A program made the translations under genes and the position numbers. The notes under the pieces were generated by a model, which was not told the DNA's origin, ran no database searches, and saw nothing but the letters and a program-made list of their open reading frames with translations. DNA of 64,000 nucleotides from Quercus robur. Its lineage: Eukaryota > Streptophyta > Magnoliopsida > Fagales > Fagaceae. Of this stretch, positions 11,438 to 25,670 are shown one piece after another; position 1 is the stretch's first letter, and every line of letters begins with the position of its first letter. The stretch lies in contig NC_065541.1 of assembly GCF_932294415.1 (NCBI RefSeq), positions 66,990,695 to 67,054,694 on the forward strand, in the 5' to 3' direction.

Positions 11438-11446
11438 AAACCCTAG
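11438..11446 (+). promoter_or_regulatory. Telo-box in the RPS26 leader
   Basis: aaaccctag matches the plant telo-box (AAACCCTA), known to be enriched near starts of ribosomal protein and other translation genes. It sits about 58 bases downstream of the TATA box. Confidence 0.6.
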
Positions 11447-11496
11447 CTGGTACTCACAGCCGGCGACTCCGAACGCCTCAGATCTCCTTCGCAACC

Positions 11497-13521
<2,025 letters not shown>

Positions 13522-14456
13522 AAAGCTGTTAAGCTTATCACATATGCAGTCATTGCTGTCCCTGGACCTTTCAGTTTTGTCTAGGAAATCTTAATGGTTT
13601 AATTTACTGTTTTCTTTATGGATGTTTGATTCGATGAGTATGAAACCTGGCAATCCATGAATTTAATTTTCAAAACATGATTATGTACTTAATTGAGTTT
13701 TGACATATCAGTTTTATTTGCAATTGTCTTCCGCCTCCCCCCTCATTTGCTCCACCATGTGCAATGCTGAGGTATAGGTCATTGCATAAATAGCGTGACC
13801 GTGTGATAGAAAGTTAAAAAACTGAACTCAAAAAGACGTATTCTCTACAGGTTTATATTGTAATATAGGACCTTGAGAATATGGTCTTCACATTCAATAT
13901 ATAAGTTTTGTTAAGCAGCGCTGAGCTGAGTTTTTGATGAAACTTATATGATAAAGGTGATATGTCTTGGACAATTGAATAACAATGTTCAGAAGAGTGC
14001 CCGATACTGTGTTAAGCTGCCCCCATTTGAATACGTTTTAAGCTTTTGATATTGTGTTACGTTGGAAAAGGAGAATCTTTTTGAGCATGAAAAAAATATG
14101 AGAATCTTTTATTTTTCTCTTAAAATGATGATCTTTTAAAAGATTAGGCCCGGTTGTATTTGTATGATTGAAAGTTTCTAGAAAGAATACAGTTTGCCTC
14201 GCAGTAAGCTGGTAGATCATTCCTCCAACACAATTTAAGACGCTTTTTTTTAGCCACGTCTTTACCCTCATTCGCTTTTAATCTACCGAGTCTCAAACAA
14301 GAACTAATATAGTATATCATTTGCAAAATCTAGAATCACTCCTCTGATCGAGCATTGCACTCTTTTTCAAGTTTGGGCAACAGAATGAGGTACCTTTCAA
14401 ATCAACTGTGTTGAGCACCAACAGTACTGCACCATGCCAAATCACTCAACAGATTT
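13522..14456. other. Convergent spacer between RPS26 and TRM1
   Basis: Holds the RPS26 3' UTR at the left and the TRM1 3' UTR at the right. No further exon or repeat is recognised. Confidence 0.6.
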
Positions 14457-17400
14457 TTAACTATGACACTGCTGTAGATTCTTGGCAATTCTGATGCATA
14501 CTGTCATGGGACAGTTTGTCTTGATTGCATTGGAAGCAATGTGTGACCTACTCGCAGCATACCCCTCCTGCAAGAAACCAACTCACAATGAACTTTGTCT
14601 TTGGATTTTCCAGAGGGTTAATTCTCCTTTATGCAATAAAGACACCAGTATCGTGTGTTACTTAGCTGAGAGCAAGAAAATGGTTACCAAAGAGAATACT
14701 GGGTATGTTACCTTGTGAATGGTGCTCAACATGGTCATTAGGGGTGGAGAATTTACTTTTGCACGGCTTGCCACCTGGGAAATAAACTAGTAATTATGCT
14801 AAGTCGCATTCATTTAATTTGTGGAAGCAATTTTGCAGGAGTACCTCATCCAACTTGATGTAACCAAATGGTAATCTGGGGTCACTTTCATCCACCATTT
14901 GTTTCAAAAGTTTTTCAAGGTCAGTTCCTTTACCACTGCCCACCCACCCCCATTGCTCCGCCAAGTTCAACATTTCTGTTACATAGGCGGCATCATGAAG
15001 AGGTCCCGTCCAAAGAGGCCCTGAAACCACGGGTGAGCTAGAAACCTGGAAAGAAGTCAAAGAACCAACATAACATTGTATGTACACAGTACACCAACTC
15101 TATTCTACGATATAGTAGTAGCGAGAAAAAGCACTAGATCCCAATAGAGCATAGTGGAACATACCTTTGAATCACTACAGGAGCAACTGATCTGACCAAG
15201 TTTATCCCAAGAAATTGTGTCAGAATTTCCACACTGGTGGCAGTAGCTGATGAAACCATAATACCTGTAATAAACCATTAAGCAACTGATTATCAGCCAC
15301 ATTGATGACTAAATGCCTAAATCCCAAAGCCTTAACAAAAATGAACGAACACAATTATATATCTTACCTGTCATCAACAAGCTTCCCACGATTTAACTGG
15401 AGCATGACTCGAAAAACAGGCCCGTGGTATGAATAGTATGAAAATAACGGTGTGACATTATAACCAAGCACGGATGCTTCCCTTACAGCACCACCTATAA
15501 GCATTCGCAAACCAACCTCATTCGAAAATGGCATTGGACGAACATAAGCTCCATATGCAGCTAATGAACTAGCGAGAAAATTTGGGTCATAACCGTTTCC
15601 ACTCCACAAACGAAACATACTAACTAGCTACGTAGATAAATTTATCAAACAAAAAGGGAAGAGAAAAAAAAAAATCCAATTGCCCAAATGTTAAGAAAAG
15701 TAAATTGGTCATACAGTAAAAGAAAAAAGAAGTATCATATTCATAATATTTTTACAATAAATTATAAGTGGTAAGTTATTATTGGTTCTAATTTGAATCT
15801 ACAACATAAATTACTTTGTTGCCCACTCGTAACAACTAATAACAACTAATAATAACCTGCCACTTATAATTTGTTATAAAGTGTTGTGAAAATGTTGTAG
15901 ACATAGCATTTTTTTTAGTAAAAACTTTTTTTATGAAAAAAAAAAAAAAAAGATTTTATAGTAAGTCTAAAAGACATGGTGTGGGGCCCGACAACAGATG
16001 GGCCAGATCCACCTATTCACGGGGATACTTAAGGCCCAAGCCGAGGAGGATAGTAGTCCCAGCCCAATAAACACAAAGCACTAATGGGCCATAGAAGCCG
16101 CCGAGGAAGGTACAACCCTCGGTTAGCCCAGAGCTACACTAAGGAAAGGGGCAAAAGTGGTATAGGGATAATCTTGTAAGAAATCTAAAATATATAGGAA
16201 AGGCTGCCCATACTACCTGCCCTAGACAGAGCTTTGCCTCTCACAGAGTCGTGTTTCTTTGGCCTACTCAACCACTCCCAGCAACTCAGGTCTGAAACTG
16301 ATGGGACAGGTGTCAGTCTTGGAAAGTCCGACCCTACACGTGGACGAAGGAAATTGAATGCATGCTAATATAAAAGGAAAATATACAACCTAAAGTAAGG
16401 GGGGGGATTTCTTCCGGAGAGAAAAAGACCTAAAGGGGTGAACACCTCTAGATCATGCATGAACAACTCAACAAAACCACGGCTGAGTAAACATGACTTA
16501 GCCTTTCGACCCCACTCTCTACAAATGATATTGTACGGGTCCATTTACGTGTGAACCCAACCCTACTGTGGTCCAACGCGAATCGTGTCCCTACACATGG
16601 GTTTTACTTTTTTTAGTTATATCAATTTGATAATGTCCGATTAAAAATTTGGGTTTGAATTCTACTATACAGAAAATAAGCTTATTGATTTATTGACATA
16701 ATGATAAAGAGTCATCTTAGTGAAACCAATAAGTCATCACAGGTTTCAAGCATGAGTGACGTGTGAATGAACATCAAACTCACAGGTGTGAACAAACATT
16801 AAGCATGAATGACATGTGTGAATGAACATTAAGCATGTCTGACATGTGTGAGCAAAAGTTAAGCATGAGTGCAAAAATTAAGCATGAGTGACATGTGTGA
16901 ATGAACATTAAGCATGTGTGACATGTATGAGTAAATGTTAAGCATGAGTGACACATGTGAATGAACATTAAGCATGTCACACATGCTTAATGTTCATTCA
17001 CATGTGTCACTCATGCTTAACATTTACTCATACATGTCACACATGCTTAATGTTCATTCACACATGTCACTCATGCTTAACGTTTGCTCACACATGTCAC
17101 TCATGTGTGACATGTATGAGCAAACGTTAAGCATGAGTGACAAGTGTAAGCAAACGTTAAGCATGAGTGACATGTGTGAATGAAAATTAAGCATACGTGA
17201 CATGTATGAGAAAATTTTAAGCATTTGTGAGCAAAGGTTAAGCATGTTACCCTTGTCACTCATGCTTAATGTTCATTCACACGTGTCACTCATGCTTAAC
17301 ATCTGCTCATACATGTCACGCATGCTTAATGTTCATTCACACATGTCACTCATGCTTAACGTTGGCTCACACTAAGTATGTGTGAGCAAAGGTTAAGCAT

Positions 17401-19367
17401 GTTACACTAGTTACTCATGCTTAATGTTCATTCACACATGTGAATGAACATTAAGTATGAGTGACATGAGTGAGCCAACGTTAAGCATGAGTGACATGTG
17501 TGAATGAACATTAAGCATGTGTGACATGTATGAACAAATTTTAAGCATGAGTGACACATGTGAATGGACATTAAGCATGTGTGACATGTATGAACAAATT
17601 TGAGTGACATGTGTGAATGAACATTAAGCATGAGTGACATGTGTGAGCAAATGTTAAGCATGTCACATATGTCACTCATGCTTAATGTTCATTCACACGT
17701 GTCACTCATGCTTAATGTTCATTCACACGTGTCACTCATGCTTAACATTTGCTCAAATATGTCACACATGCTTAATGTTCATTCACGCATGTCACTCATG
17801 CTTAATGTTTGCTCATACTAAGCATGAGTGACACGTGTGAATGAAGATTAAGCATGAGTGACATGTGTGAATGAACATTAAGTATGTGTGACATGTATAA
17901 GCAAAATTTAAGCATGAGTAACACATGTGAATGAACATTAAGCACGAGTGACATGTGTGAATGAACATTAAGCATCAAACCTTAAGCACGAGTGACATAT
18001 GATCCTCCCACAATTATGAGGATGACAACATGGTTTAAAAAACCAGATCAGAGTGGCCAGTTCAATCGAGAACCAGACCCTTAACCAGTCCGGTTAAAAC
18101 TGTAAAAACCAAAAGTTCAATAGTAACAACCACTAGTTCAACTAGTAAAAATCGAGAATCGAACCCTGATGACACCTACACCTTGTATTATTGTTATTGT
18201 TATTTTGGATAAATTCCATTAACATACCTTGAGGTTTGGGCTAATACCAACTAGGTTCAAAACTAACTAATTTGGTCTCTAAAGCCAACTTAGTCCCTAA
18301 AATAGTTGAGAAAAAATAACTAATTATTTAGGGACTAAATTAGCTAATTTTAAAAAGTTTTGGACTTTGTGTTAGCATTAGCACAAACATCATGGTATAT
18401 TAGTGGAATTTACCCTATTATTTTTACAATGGAATAATATTCTACCTCTTTTATTAAAAAGCAAAAAGTCTAAACGTAAATATTCATTTGTCATATTGTA
18501 ATTGATGTTAAAAGTGATGTTATTAACAAGTTACTAGCCGTTAGGAGAAAAAAATTTGTGAAAAATTGTTCACCTACCTTGTCAGAAGTTATGAAAAATT
18601 AGAGACAACTATTACAAATTTATTATATAAACTTAAAAAAAAAAAAATTTGAAATTGTAGTAAATTTTGAAATATCTTAAGCGTCACTCAAATTAGCTCA
18701 GCCCAAATAGCTGGGAAAAAAAAAAAAGAGAAGTGAAAGTGACTCACTGATGAGGGCGGTGACCACCGGATGAGTAACCATCGGTACAAGTAACATAAAG
18801 CAATCCACCGTCCAATTTCAGAGCATTCATCGCATTTCTCAGGAAAAACGACGAGTCGCTCCCAAACGAATCCACGTCTATCAAATCAAAGAAATCCCTT
18901 TGCAGATAACACTCCGCCATTACTCTATTCGCATCGAAATGCGTCACTTCCCATCTTCCTTCATTCTCTCCGAAACCCCTCTCGACGCGAGACAGGTTCT
19001 CCGATATGATTCTCCGATACTCTTCGTTCGCATCGTTTGCGAGCACGAAATCGGCCTCGGCTTCGACCAGGTACCGGAGAGACCGAATCCCGCAACCGCA
19101 GAGAGCGTCGAGAACACGGAGTTTGGATTTGGATTTCTTGTAGAGAGAGGCGGCGAGAACGCTGAGGTCTCGGCCTGTGGCGCTCTCGTGCCGGAAGAAG
19201 GTATCGCCGGTCTCGAATTCATGACCCCTTTCGGTTTGGTACTCGGATTTGAAGCTCGGCCTCGATTGGGTGAGGAATTTAGGGCTAGGGTTTTGGGGAA
19301 TGGGAATGGGAATAGAGTTGAAGAGAAACGGGGAAGGGGATAGGGTTTTAGGAGTAAGGTTTAACAT
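14457..19367 (-). CDS. TRM1-family tRNA guanine-N2 dimethyltransferase
   Basis: Predicted SAM-dependent enzyme making N2,N2-dimethylguanosine in tRNA (position 26 in the characterised family). Exons on the minus strand: 19367-18748, 15568-15368, 15264-15165, 15045-14845, 14774-14712, 14567-14457; 431 aa, all phases join. Residues 85-98 (VLDALCGCGIRSLR) form the SAM-binding loop. DVDSFGS (164-170) occupies the catalytic DPxGS region with changes. Later come GGHRPH, the conserved AAYGAYVRPMPFSNEVGLRM block, a zinc-like CHQC with a CSC pair, and a C-terminal SRAK...EGYAASRSH domain. The N-terminus (about 1-40) is Ser/Pro-rich and basic, suggesting an organelle transit peptide. It resembles the shorter plant paralogue AT3G56330. 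Intron 1 is about 3.2 kb, filled by a solo LTR, two MITEs and a flipping minisatellite; other introns are 79-136 bases or similar. Confidence 0.93.
15731..15911. mobile_element. MITE in TRM1 intron 1
   Basis: Same family as 345-650: arm tttttacaataaattata faces tataatttgttataaagtg, with gttattggttctaatttgaa in the centre. About 180 bp. Confidence 0.6.
15980..16595. mobile_element. Solo LTR, 616 bp, in TRM1 intron 1
   Basis: Starts tgtggggcccgacaac, ends gtgtccctaca (TG...CA) and is flanked by the 5-base duplication catgg at 15975-15979 and 16596-16600. The sequence is clearly the same family as the 618-bp LTRs at 58702 and 62901, with many substitutions. It contains a promoter-like ataaaagg near 16372. 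No internal region remains, so it arose by LTR-LTR recombination. Confidence 0.93.
16745..18005. repeat. Orientation-flipping minisatellite, about 30-bp unit
   Basis: The unit is about 30 bp: gtgacatgtgtgaatgaaca plus ttaagcatga, with variants (gtatgagtaaatg, gtgagcaaacg). Forward blocks (about 16745-16977, 17106-17245, 17441-17660, 17821-18005) alternate with reverse-complement blocks (about 16981-17105, 17246-17375, 17661-17818) and short mixed pieces. It lies in intron 1 of TRM1. The frames it creates on both strands are repeats of the motif, not genes. Confidence 0.92.
16878..17080. repeat. Perfect inverted repeat, 100-bp arms
   Basis: Arm 16878-16977 is the exact reverse complement of 16981-17080, separated only by cac. 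I checked this base by base across both arms. It sits at the first orientation switch of the minisatellite. Confidence 0.95.
18210..18412. mobile_element. Small MITE, about 203 bp, in TRM1 intron 1
   Basis: The left end taaattccattaacatacc faces ggtatattagtggaattta (complement taaattccactaatatacc). Inner words gtctctaaagccaacttagt and agggactaaattagc also pair loosely. A related degenerate sequence is near 57830-58140. Confidence 0.65.
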
Positions 19368-20475
19368 GGCGGGAAATGGGTTGGGTTAGACTGTTAGATA
19401 ATCTGGCGGCATTTATTATATGGGATAATGAGAATTGAGACATACAATTTATCTTTATAATTTCCTAAAGTGGTAATTTACAACTTATTGACAATTCAAA
19501 GAAAAAAAAATTAATAAAAATAAAAATCAAGTGAACATGTTTCTCAAAAAGAGAAAAAAAAAATCAAGTAAACATTGGTCTTGTTTGGGTGAATTGGTAA
19601 ATTTTTTTGAGTTTAACTAGATATATAATTTATTTAAATAATTTAAGAACGAAGTTTACCTCTAAAATTCCTCCAAGGTTACATGACGATTCGAATAACT
19701 ATTCATGTATGCTTTTACTCACATACTTATTTGACAAGTTAAGTAATTTATTTAAATAGTTTAATAAGTTGTGTATACATTAGAAATTGAACTTTGAATG
19801 ATGGTCTAGTTTAATCAAACAAAGAGATAATAATCAATTTTTTTAAAAAGCAAAAATTACTTTTAGAAAATACATATTACAATTTTTTTTGTTGAATAAA
19901 AAATTTATATATATATATATATATTACTGAATAAAAAATATATATTACATTAAACCATTAATGCATCCTAGTGATGGCATCTTTCCCATTTGTGAATACG
20001 AAAAAATAAAAGCAACAAATCATAAAGCAGTTTGATTAGGACTTAAATGAAATCTATCCGGTTAAATGGGCTTGTAAAGCTAGCTCAACTAGACAAAACC
20101 ACATGGTTTCAAATTTTACCCAAATCCATTAATTAGGCCTTATCTTCTTTTTCTTTTTCTTTTTTTTTTCTTTTTTTTCTTTTTTGTTGTTGTTGTTATT
20201 GTTGTTGTTGAGAAAAGGCCTTATCTATATGACCCACTCCTATTTAAATAATTGCTTTGAATAAACATTAATCCATCTAATATATGCCTGTAAAAATGAA
20301 TGGAATACTCTATATTCATAAGGTCTTGGGTTGAAAATGCCATCTCTACAGATTCTTTCTTATAATTATTTAGCCTGTGTAATTGACAATATTTCAATAA
20401 ATTGTGAAAAATTTACGTCGGTAGCATTTCCATTTACTTCTTGGATTCATATTATGTTCATGATTTTTATACATA

Positions 20476-21330
20476 TAGGGACGGAACCAGGATTTGAACT
20501 TAGGGGGGGCCAAAACATGAACCAAAAAAATTTCAAGTGACATGGTTTATTAAAAAAAAAAAAAAAAATCATGGTAAACAAAACAATTGCACTTTAGTAC
20601 CTAAATATTTAAGTCGAGAAGGAAATAATATGAACAAAAAAAGTTGAAAATTAAAATATGATATTCTAACCTTTTCGAAGAAGAAGAAGAAAAAGAAGAA
20701 GAGGACTTCGGATCTCCAGATTTTGAGTAATTGGAATTAATATGTTGATTTTATCATGTTGACCAACTCAACAATATGATAAACCCATACTTTTGGATGC
20801 AACTAAAAATCACACTAATGAAGTTTTCAAAACTTTGTTTGACGATTTAAAAAATTTGGGATATTAATATTAAGAGTTGGCAATGCTACATCATCAATAT
20901 TGGCTTCTAAAAGAATTTTGCATTTTATCTTTTGAAAAAAATTTAAATATTGTAATTGACTTTCTCATAATTTATAAATCAATTTAAAAAAATTCATATA
21001 AATTATTGTAACCCCTGTAAGGGAATTTTTTTTTTCTATGAGATTTTTTTGGTTATGAATTATTGAATTATGATATTGGTTATTTGGGGATTTTATGTTG
21101 TGTTGTATTTGGACTATGGAGGGGCCACGGGCCCAAAAAAAGGGTTAAGTGATTAGTTTCTTTTGGGCTATTTGGACCAATCCAAAAATTTGAGGGGGGC
21201 CAACTATAACAATTTCACACCCAAACTCTAAAATATGAGTCATCCTATATGTTATTAAATTTTTAAAAAGATTTGGGGGGTGGGAGGGGTGGGGGGGATG
21301 GCCCCTTGCCCCTTAATGGTCAGTCTCTGT
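20476..21330. mobile_element. hAT-like non-autonomous element (copy A)
   Basis: The left end agggacggaaccagg faces a right end whose complement reads cagagactgaccatta. tacatata occurs on both sides, consistent with an 8-base target duplication. The copy B equivalent (29190-30031) shows cleaner ends, cagggatggaacc and cagagatggaccc. No transposase is seen. Confidence 0.6.
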
Positions 21331-21889
21331 GTGTACATATATAATAATAAAACAAAAAAATTATGGTTTTGATTTAATTGGTATTGAGGGTGCACAATCT
21401 CATTGATTTTGTTAAGGGCAACTGTTGGATTACTAGATGTGTATTGTGAAAAGATTATTTGATGGTTTAGCTTTGTCTTTCTGATAATTGATTGCTTGCT
21501 TTAGCCAGAGGCACATGGAGGGACACAATATTTTTTGCAATCTTCTTTTATAATATGGTAAAATTGATAAATTTTGATGGAAATAACATCACTTTTACAT
21601 TAATTTATTATTAATATTATTTTTATTACACAATAATCATGTTAAATCACATTAGTTATGCAAATCATTGTGTTCCTACACTTACGGTAGGTGATTTTGG
21701 TGTACAAAATAGAATGCTTATGAAATAAACAATGAGACAAAGCCTAGAGGGATTAGTACTTAAACGATTCACTTTAAATACACGAAAGCCTCATATATAC
21801 TTATGAATAACCTTGGAATCATTTCAAGTTACAATGGCCTAGGAAAAAAAAGGCTTTTGAGATTTAAGTGATAAATCTATGGTAATGAC

Positions 21890-22618
21890 TAGGGATGATA
21901 ATTTTCCCCCACTCTGCTTAACCCGCCCCTCCCCACTTCGCCCCATGCGGATTTTCCTTACCCCACAAAGGTGGTGGGGGTGGGGATGAGTTTAGACATT
22001 TCAGTCCTAACTTGCTTCGCTCCGCCCCATCCTTGCCCCGCCCTGTATTGACAAAGGTTAAATTGTAAATTTTTCATACCCTAAAACTCTACTATTTAAA
22101 CAAACATTTGATCAACTTATTTTATTCCACCCAACAAGGCTTTCTGCCTCTTTTTATTTTTATTTATTTTTTAGCTAGGTTGGAAATAAGGTACCAATTT
22201 TAACATTTTCTTTTGTCTTTATTATAAGCAAATTTATATACTATTGAATCATTAATTTTGTATTATGAGATTTTTGTTTTTGTTGTGATATTGTATTGTT
22301 AAACACTTTAATAATATTATTCAATTTTTGCTAAAATTTAATTTGATTTGATGGGATAAATTTATTTGTAATTTTAGGTATATTTTTATTAACGAAACAG
22401 GTTTTATTAAAAACAATTGTAATAGTTGTGGGCAAATTAACAAGAAGTAGAGTTATATGGGGTGGAGCGAGATTTCATAAGGCCTCAAGGGGCAGGGATG
22501 GTGTAAGAAAATTTTCCCCGTCATGCGGGGTGGGGCGGGGATGGAGTAAGAAAAAACCATGCAGGGCGGGGCCAAAGATCCCATCCTTCGAACTTGCCCT
22601 ACCCAATTGTCATCCCTA
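21890..22618. mobile_element. hAT-like MITE with TAGGGATGA ends (copy A)
   Basis: Terminal repeats tagggatgataatt and, from the right end, tagggatgacaatt. Flanking 8-mers gtaatgac and ataatgac look like a decayed target duplication. Subterminal regions are G/C-rich (ccgccccatcc, ggggtggggcggggatgg) and pair with each other; the centre is AT-rich. Confidence 0.75.
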
Positions 22619-22694
22619 ATAATGACATCATTTGTAGCACCCCATATCTATGATTTGAATCTTACCACTTTTCCTCCACTATCTATCTATCTAT

Positions 22695-22762
<68 letters not shown>

Positions 22763-23237
22763 TTAATGTGTATTTAATATTCCATTAAATATTACTTTTA
22801 GTTTTACACACTTCTCAAAAAATGAAGTCATGTATGCACAACCATCAAGAAAACATTATGACAATTGTTGTTTCTCTAGGTTTGTAGAAAGCGAGTTTGG
22901 TGTACCACATGCACATGGGAATAAACTTTAGAATCGTTTCAAGATACCATGAAAATATAAAAGGGCATAATCCAGGTGTTAATTTAGTTGTAATGACATC
23001 ATGTATAATGTCATATGTTTGTAGTTTGAATCTCACACCCCCCTCAATATTTATTCATCTTAGCAAAAAAAAAAAAAAAAAAAAAAACATTCATGATGAG
23101 TGATATAAGAGTTTAGGTTATGGTGCATTAATACTCAACTAAATGATACTTGTGCACACTTTTCAAAAATGACATCATTTATAGCACCCCATATCTATGG
23201 TTTGAATCTCACCACTTTTCCTCCACTATCTATCTAT

Positions 23238-23280
<43 letters not shown>

Positions 23281-23530
23281 ATGTGTATTTAATACTCCAT
23301 TAAATATTACTTTTAGTTTTACACACTTCTCAAAAAATGAAGTCATGTATGCACAACCATCAAGAAAACATTATGACAATTGTTGTTTCCCTAATAATTA
23401 CATCATTAAGATATAACACCATCCTTCGAACCCGTCCTGCTCAATTGTCATTCCTAATAATGACATCATTTGTAGCACCCCATATTAATGGTTTGAATCT
23501 CACCACTTTTCCTCCACTATCTATCTATCT

Positions 23531-23575
<45 letters not shown>

Positions 23576-23824
23576 ATGTGTATTTAATACTCCATTAAAT
23601 ATTACTTTTAGTTATACACACTACTCAAAAAATGAAGTCATGTATGCACAACCATCAAGAAAACATTATTACAATTGTTGCTTCTCTAATAATGACATCA
23701 TTAAGATATAACACCATCCTTCGAACCTGTCCCGCCCAATTGTCATCCCTAATAATGACATCATTTGTAGCACCCCATATCCATAGTTTGAATCTCACCA
23801 CTTTTCCTCCACTATCTATCTATC

Positions 23825-23874
<50 letters not shown>

Positions 23875-24253
23875 TTAATGTGTATTTAATACTACATTAA
23901 ATATTACTTTTAGTTTTACACACTTCTCAAAAAATGAAGTCATATATGCACAACCATCAAGAAAACATTATTACAATTGTTGTTTCTCTAATAATGACAT
24001 CATTAAGATATAACACCATCCTTCAAACCCGTCCCGCTCAATTGTCATCCCTAATAATAACATCATTTGTAGTACCTTGTATTTATGATTTGAATCTCAC
24101 CACTTTTCCTCCACTATCTATCTATCTCAGAGAGAGAGAGAGATTAATGTGTATTTAATAATCCATTAAATATTACTTTTAGTTTTACACACTTCTCAAA
24201 AAATGAAGTCATGTATGCACAACTATCAAGAAAACATTATGACAATTGTTGTT
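22619..24253. repeat. Expanded unit array with GA microsatellites (copy A)
   Basis: Five occurrences of a unit starting aatgacatcatttgtagcac, each leading to cactatctatctatc and a GA run (about 22697-22760, 23240-23277, 23536-23572, 23826-23872, 24129-24143), then attaatgtgtatttaat. Copy B has one such unit with one GA run (about 31436-31472). Units 2 to 5 are spaced about 300 bp; a segment of about 290 bp separates units 1 and 2 and recurs after unit 5. Confidence 0.88.
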
Positions 24254-24760
24254 TCTCTAGATTTGTAGAAAGCGAGTTTGGTGTACCACATGCATATGAG
24301 AATAAACTTTGGAATCGTTTCAAGATACCATGAAAATATAAAAGGGCATAATCCAGGTGTTAATTAGTGGTAATGACATCATGTATAATGTCATATGTTT
24401 GTAGTTTGAATCTCACTTCCCCCTCAATATTTATTCATCTTAGCAAGAAAAAAAAAAAAAAAAAAACTTTCATGATGAGTGATATAAGAGCTTAGGTTAT
24501 GGTGCATTAATACTCAACTAAATGATACTTGTGCACACTTTTCAAAAATGAAAGTCAAAATTTGCACAAACATCAAGAGAAATACACAAATCACAATCAA
24601 TGTTTACATGCAAACCAATAAATTATAATAAGTGTTCCCTACTTCCCCAAATAAAAAGTGAATTATGTTTCATAATTGTATATTTTTTATTCCTTAATAC
24701 GTGTCATTTAAATACTTAAGACCATGTCTATGAGTCAAGTCACTAGGTCACTAGTTCAAC

Positions 24761-25362
24761 TAAGGGTGGTAATTTGTGTTTGCGTGTCGGATTTGTGTTG
24801 TGTCAACTAATGAGTATTTGACTATATAAGTTAACACTCAGCCGACACATTTATTAAATGGGTCAAGATTCCTCAACTCTAACACAACCTGTTTATTAAA
24901 TGGATTAGTCACGTCGACCCATTTATCAGATTTTATCAAAACGAAACAAAAATATACAAAATTTAGTACTAAATTATGCAAAACCAAAAACATAAATTTT
25001 TTTATATATATAAAATTCAGAACTAAAGAATAAATGTATCACAAATAATCATTTAAAATTAAAAGCATATCTCAATATCACAAATAATAAATCATAATAT
25101 GTTAAAGAAAATAAACCACAACAACTAATATGTTTATATATCTAGGGTTTGAAGGGTATATTGGTAAAATATCATTTAACTAAACAGGTCAGACGGGTCA
25201 AAGGGATTCCATATATTGGACACTAACCCAACCCGTTTATTAAACGGGTTAGTCGTGTTAACCCGAATATGACAAAAACTTATTAAGTCTCAACCCATAA
25301 CTTGCTAATTTCGTGTCAAATTGTGTCATGTTTGCAAGTCGTGTCAAATTTTGTCACCCTTA
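24761..25362. mobile_element. hAT-like element, 602 bp (copy A)
   Basis: Ends taagggtg and caccctta are exact complements and are flanked by the 8-base duplication agttcaac at 24753-24760 and 25363-25370. The interior has paired motifs (ttattaaatgggtc and aacccgtttattaaac) and no transposase. Confidence 0.85.
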
Positions 25363-25639
25363 AGTTCAACCAAGTTGAACTGCATGGTCAAATAAAAATA
25401 TTTTAAAAATTAAATACATAAAAAAAGTAAGTTTGAGAAATTTTAACATGAATATGTAAATTAAAAAAAGAAGAAGGCATATGCCTAAATTAAATTTGTC
25501 ATTATAATTCAAAATCAAGGTTTCACAAGCAATAACATTAGAAATTCAATAAAATTCACAAGCAAAATAAACGAATATTATAAGATTCTAACAAAGTTTT
25601 TGCTAAATAAAATCTTGTTATGTGTCTGAAAATTTAGTA

Positions 25640-25670
<31 letters not shown>

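Noticed and set aside
16745-18005. Regular repeats with variable interludes, superficially like a CRISPR array
   Set aside because: Units are contiguous and flip orientation, there are no unique spacers and no cas genes, and the array lies in a plant intron.
22428-24158. Frames with poly(Glu-Arg) tails
   Set aside because: These come from GA microsatellites within TIR elements and tandem units.
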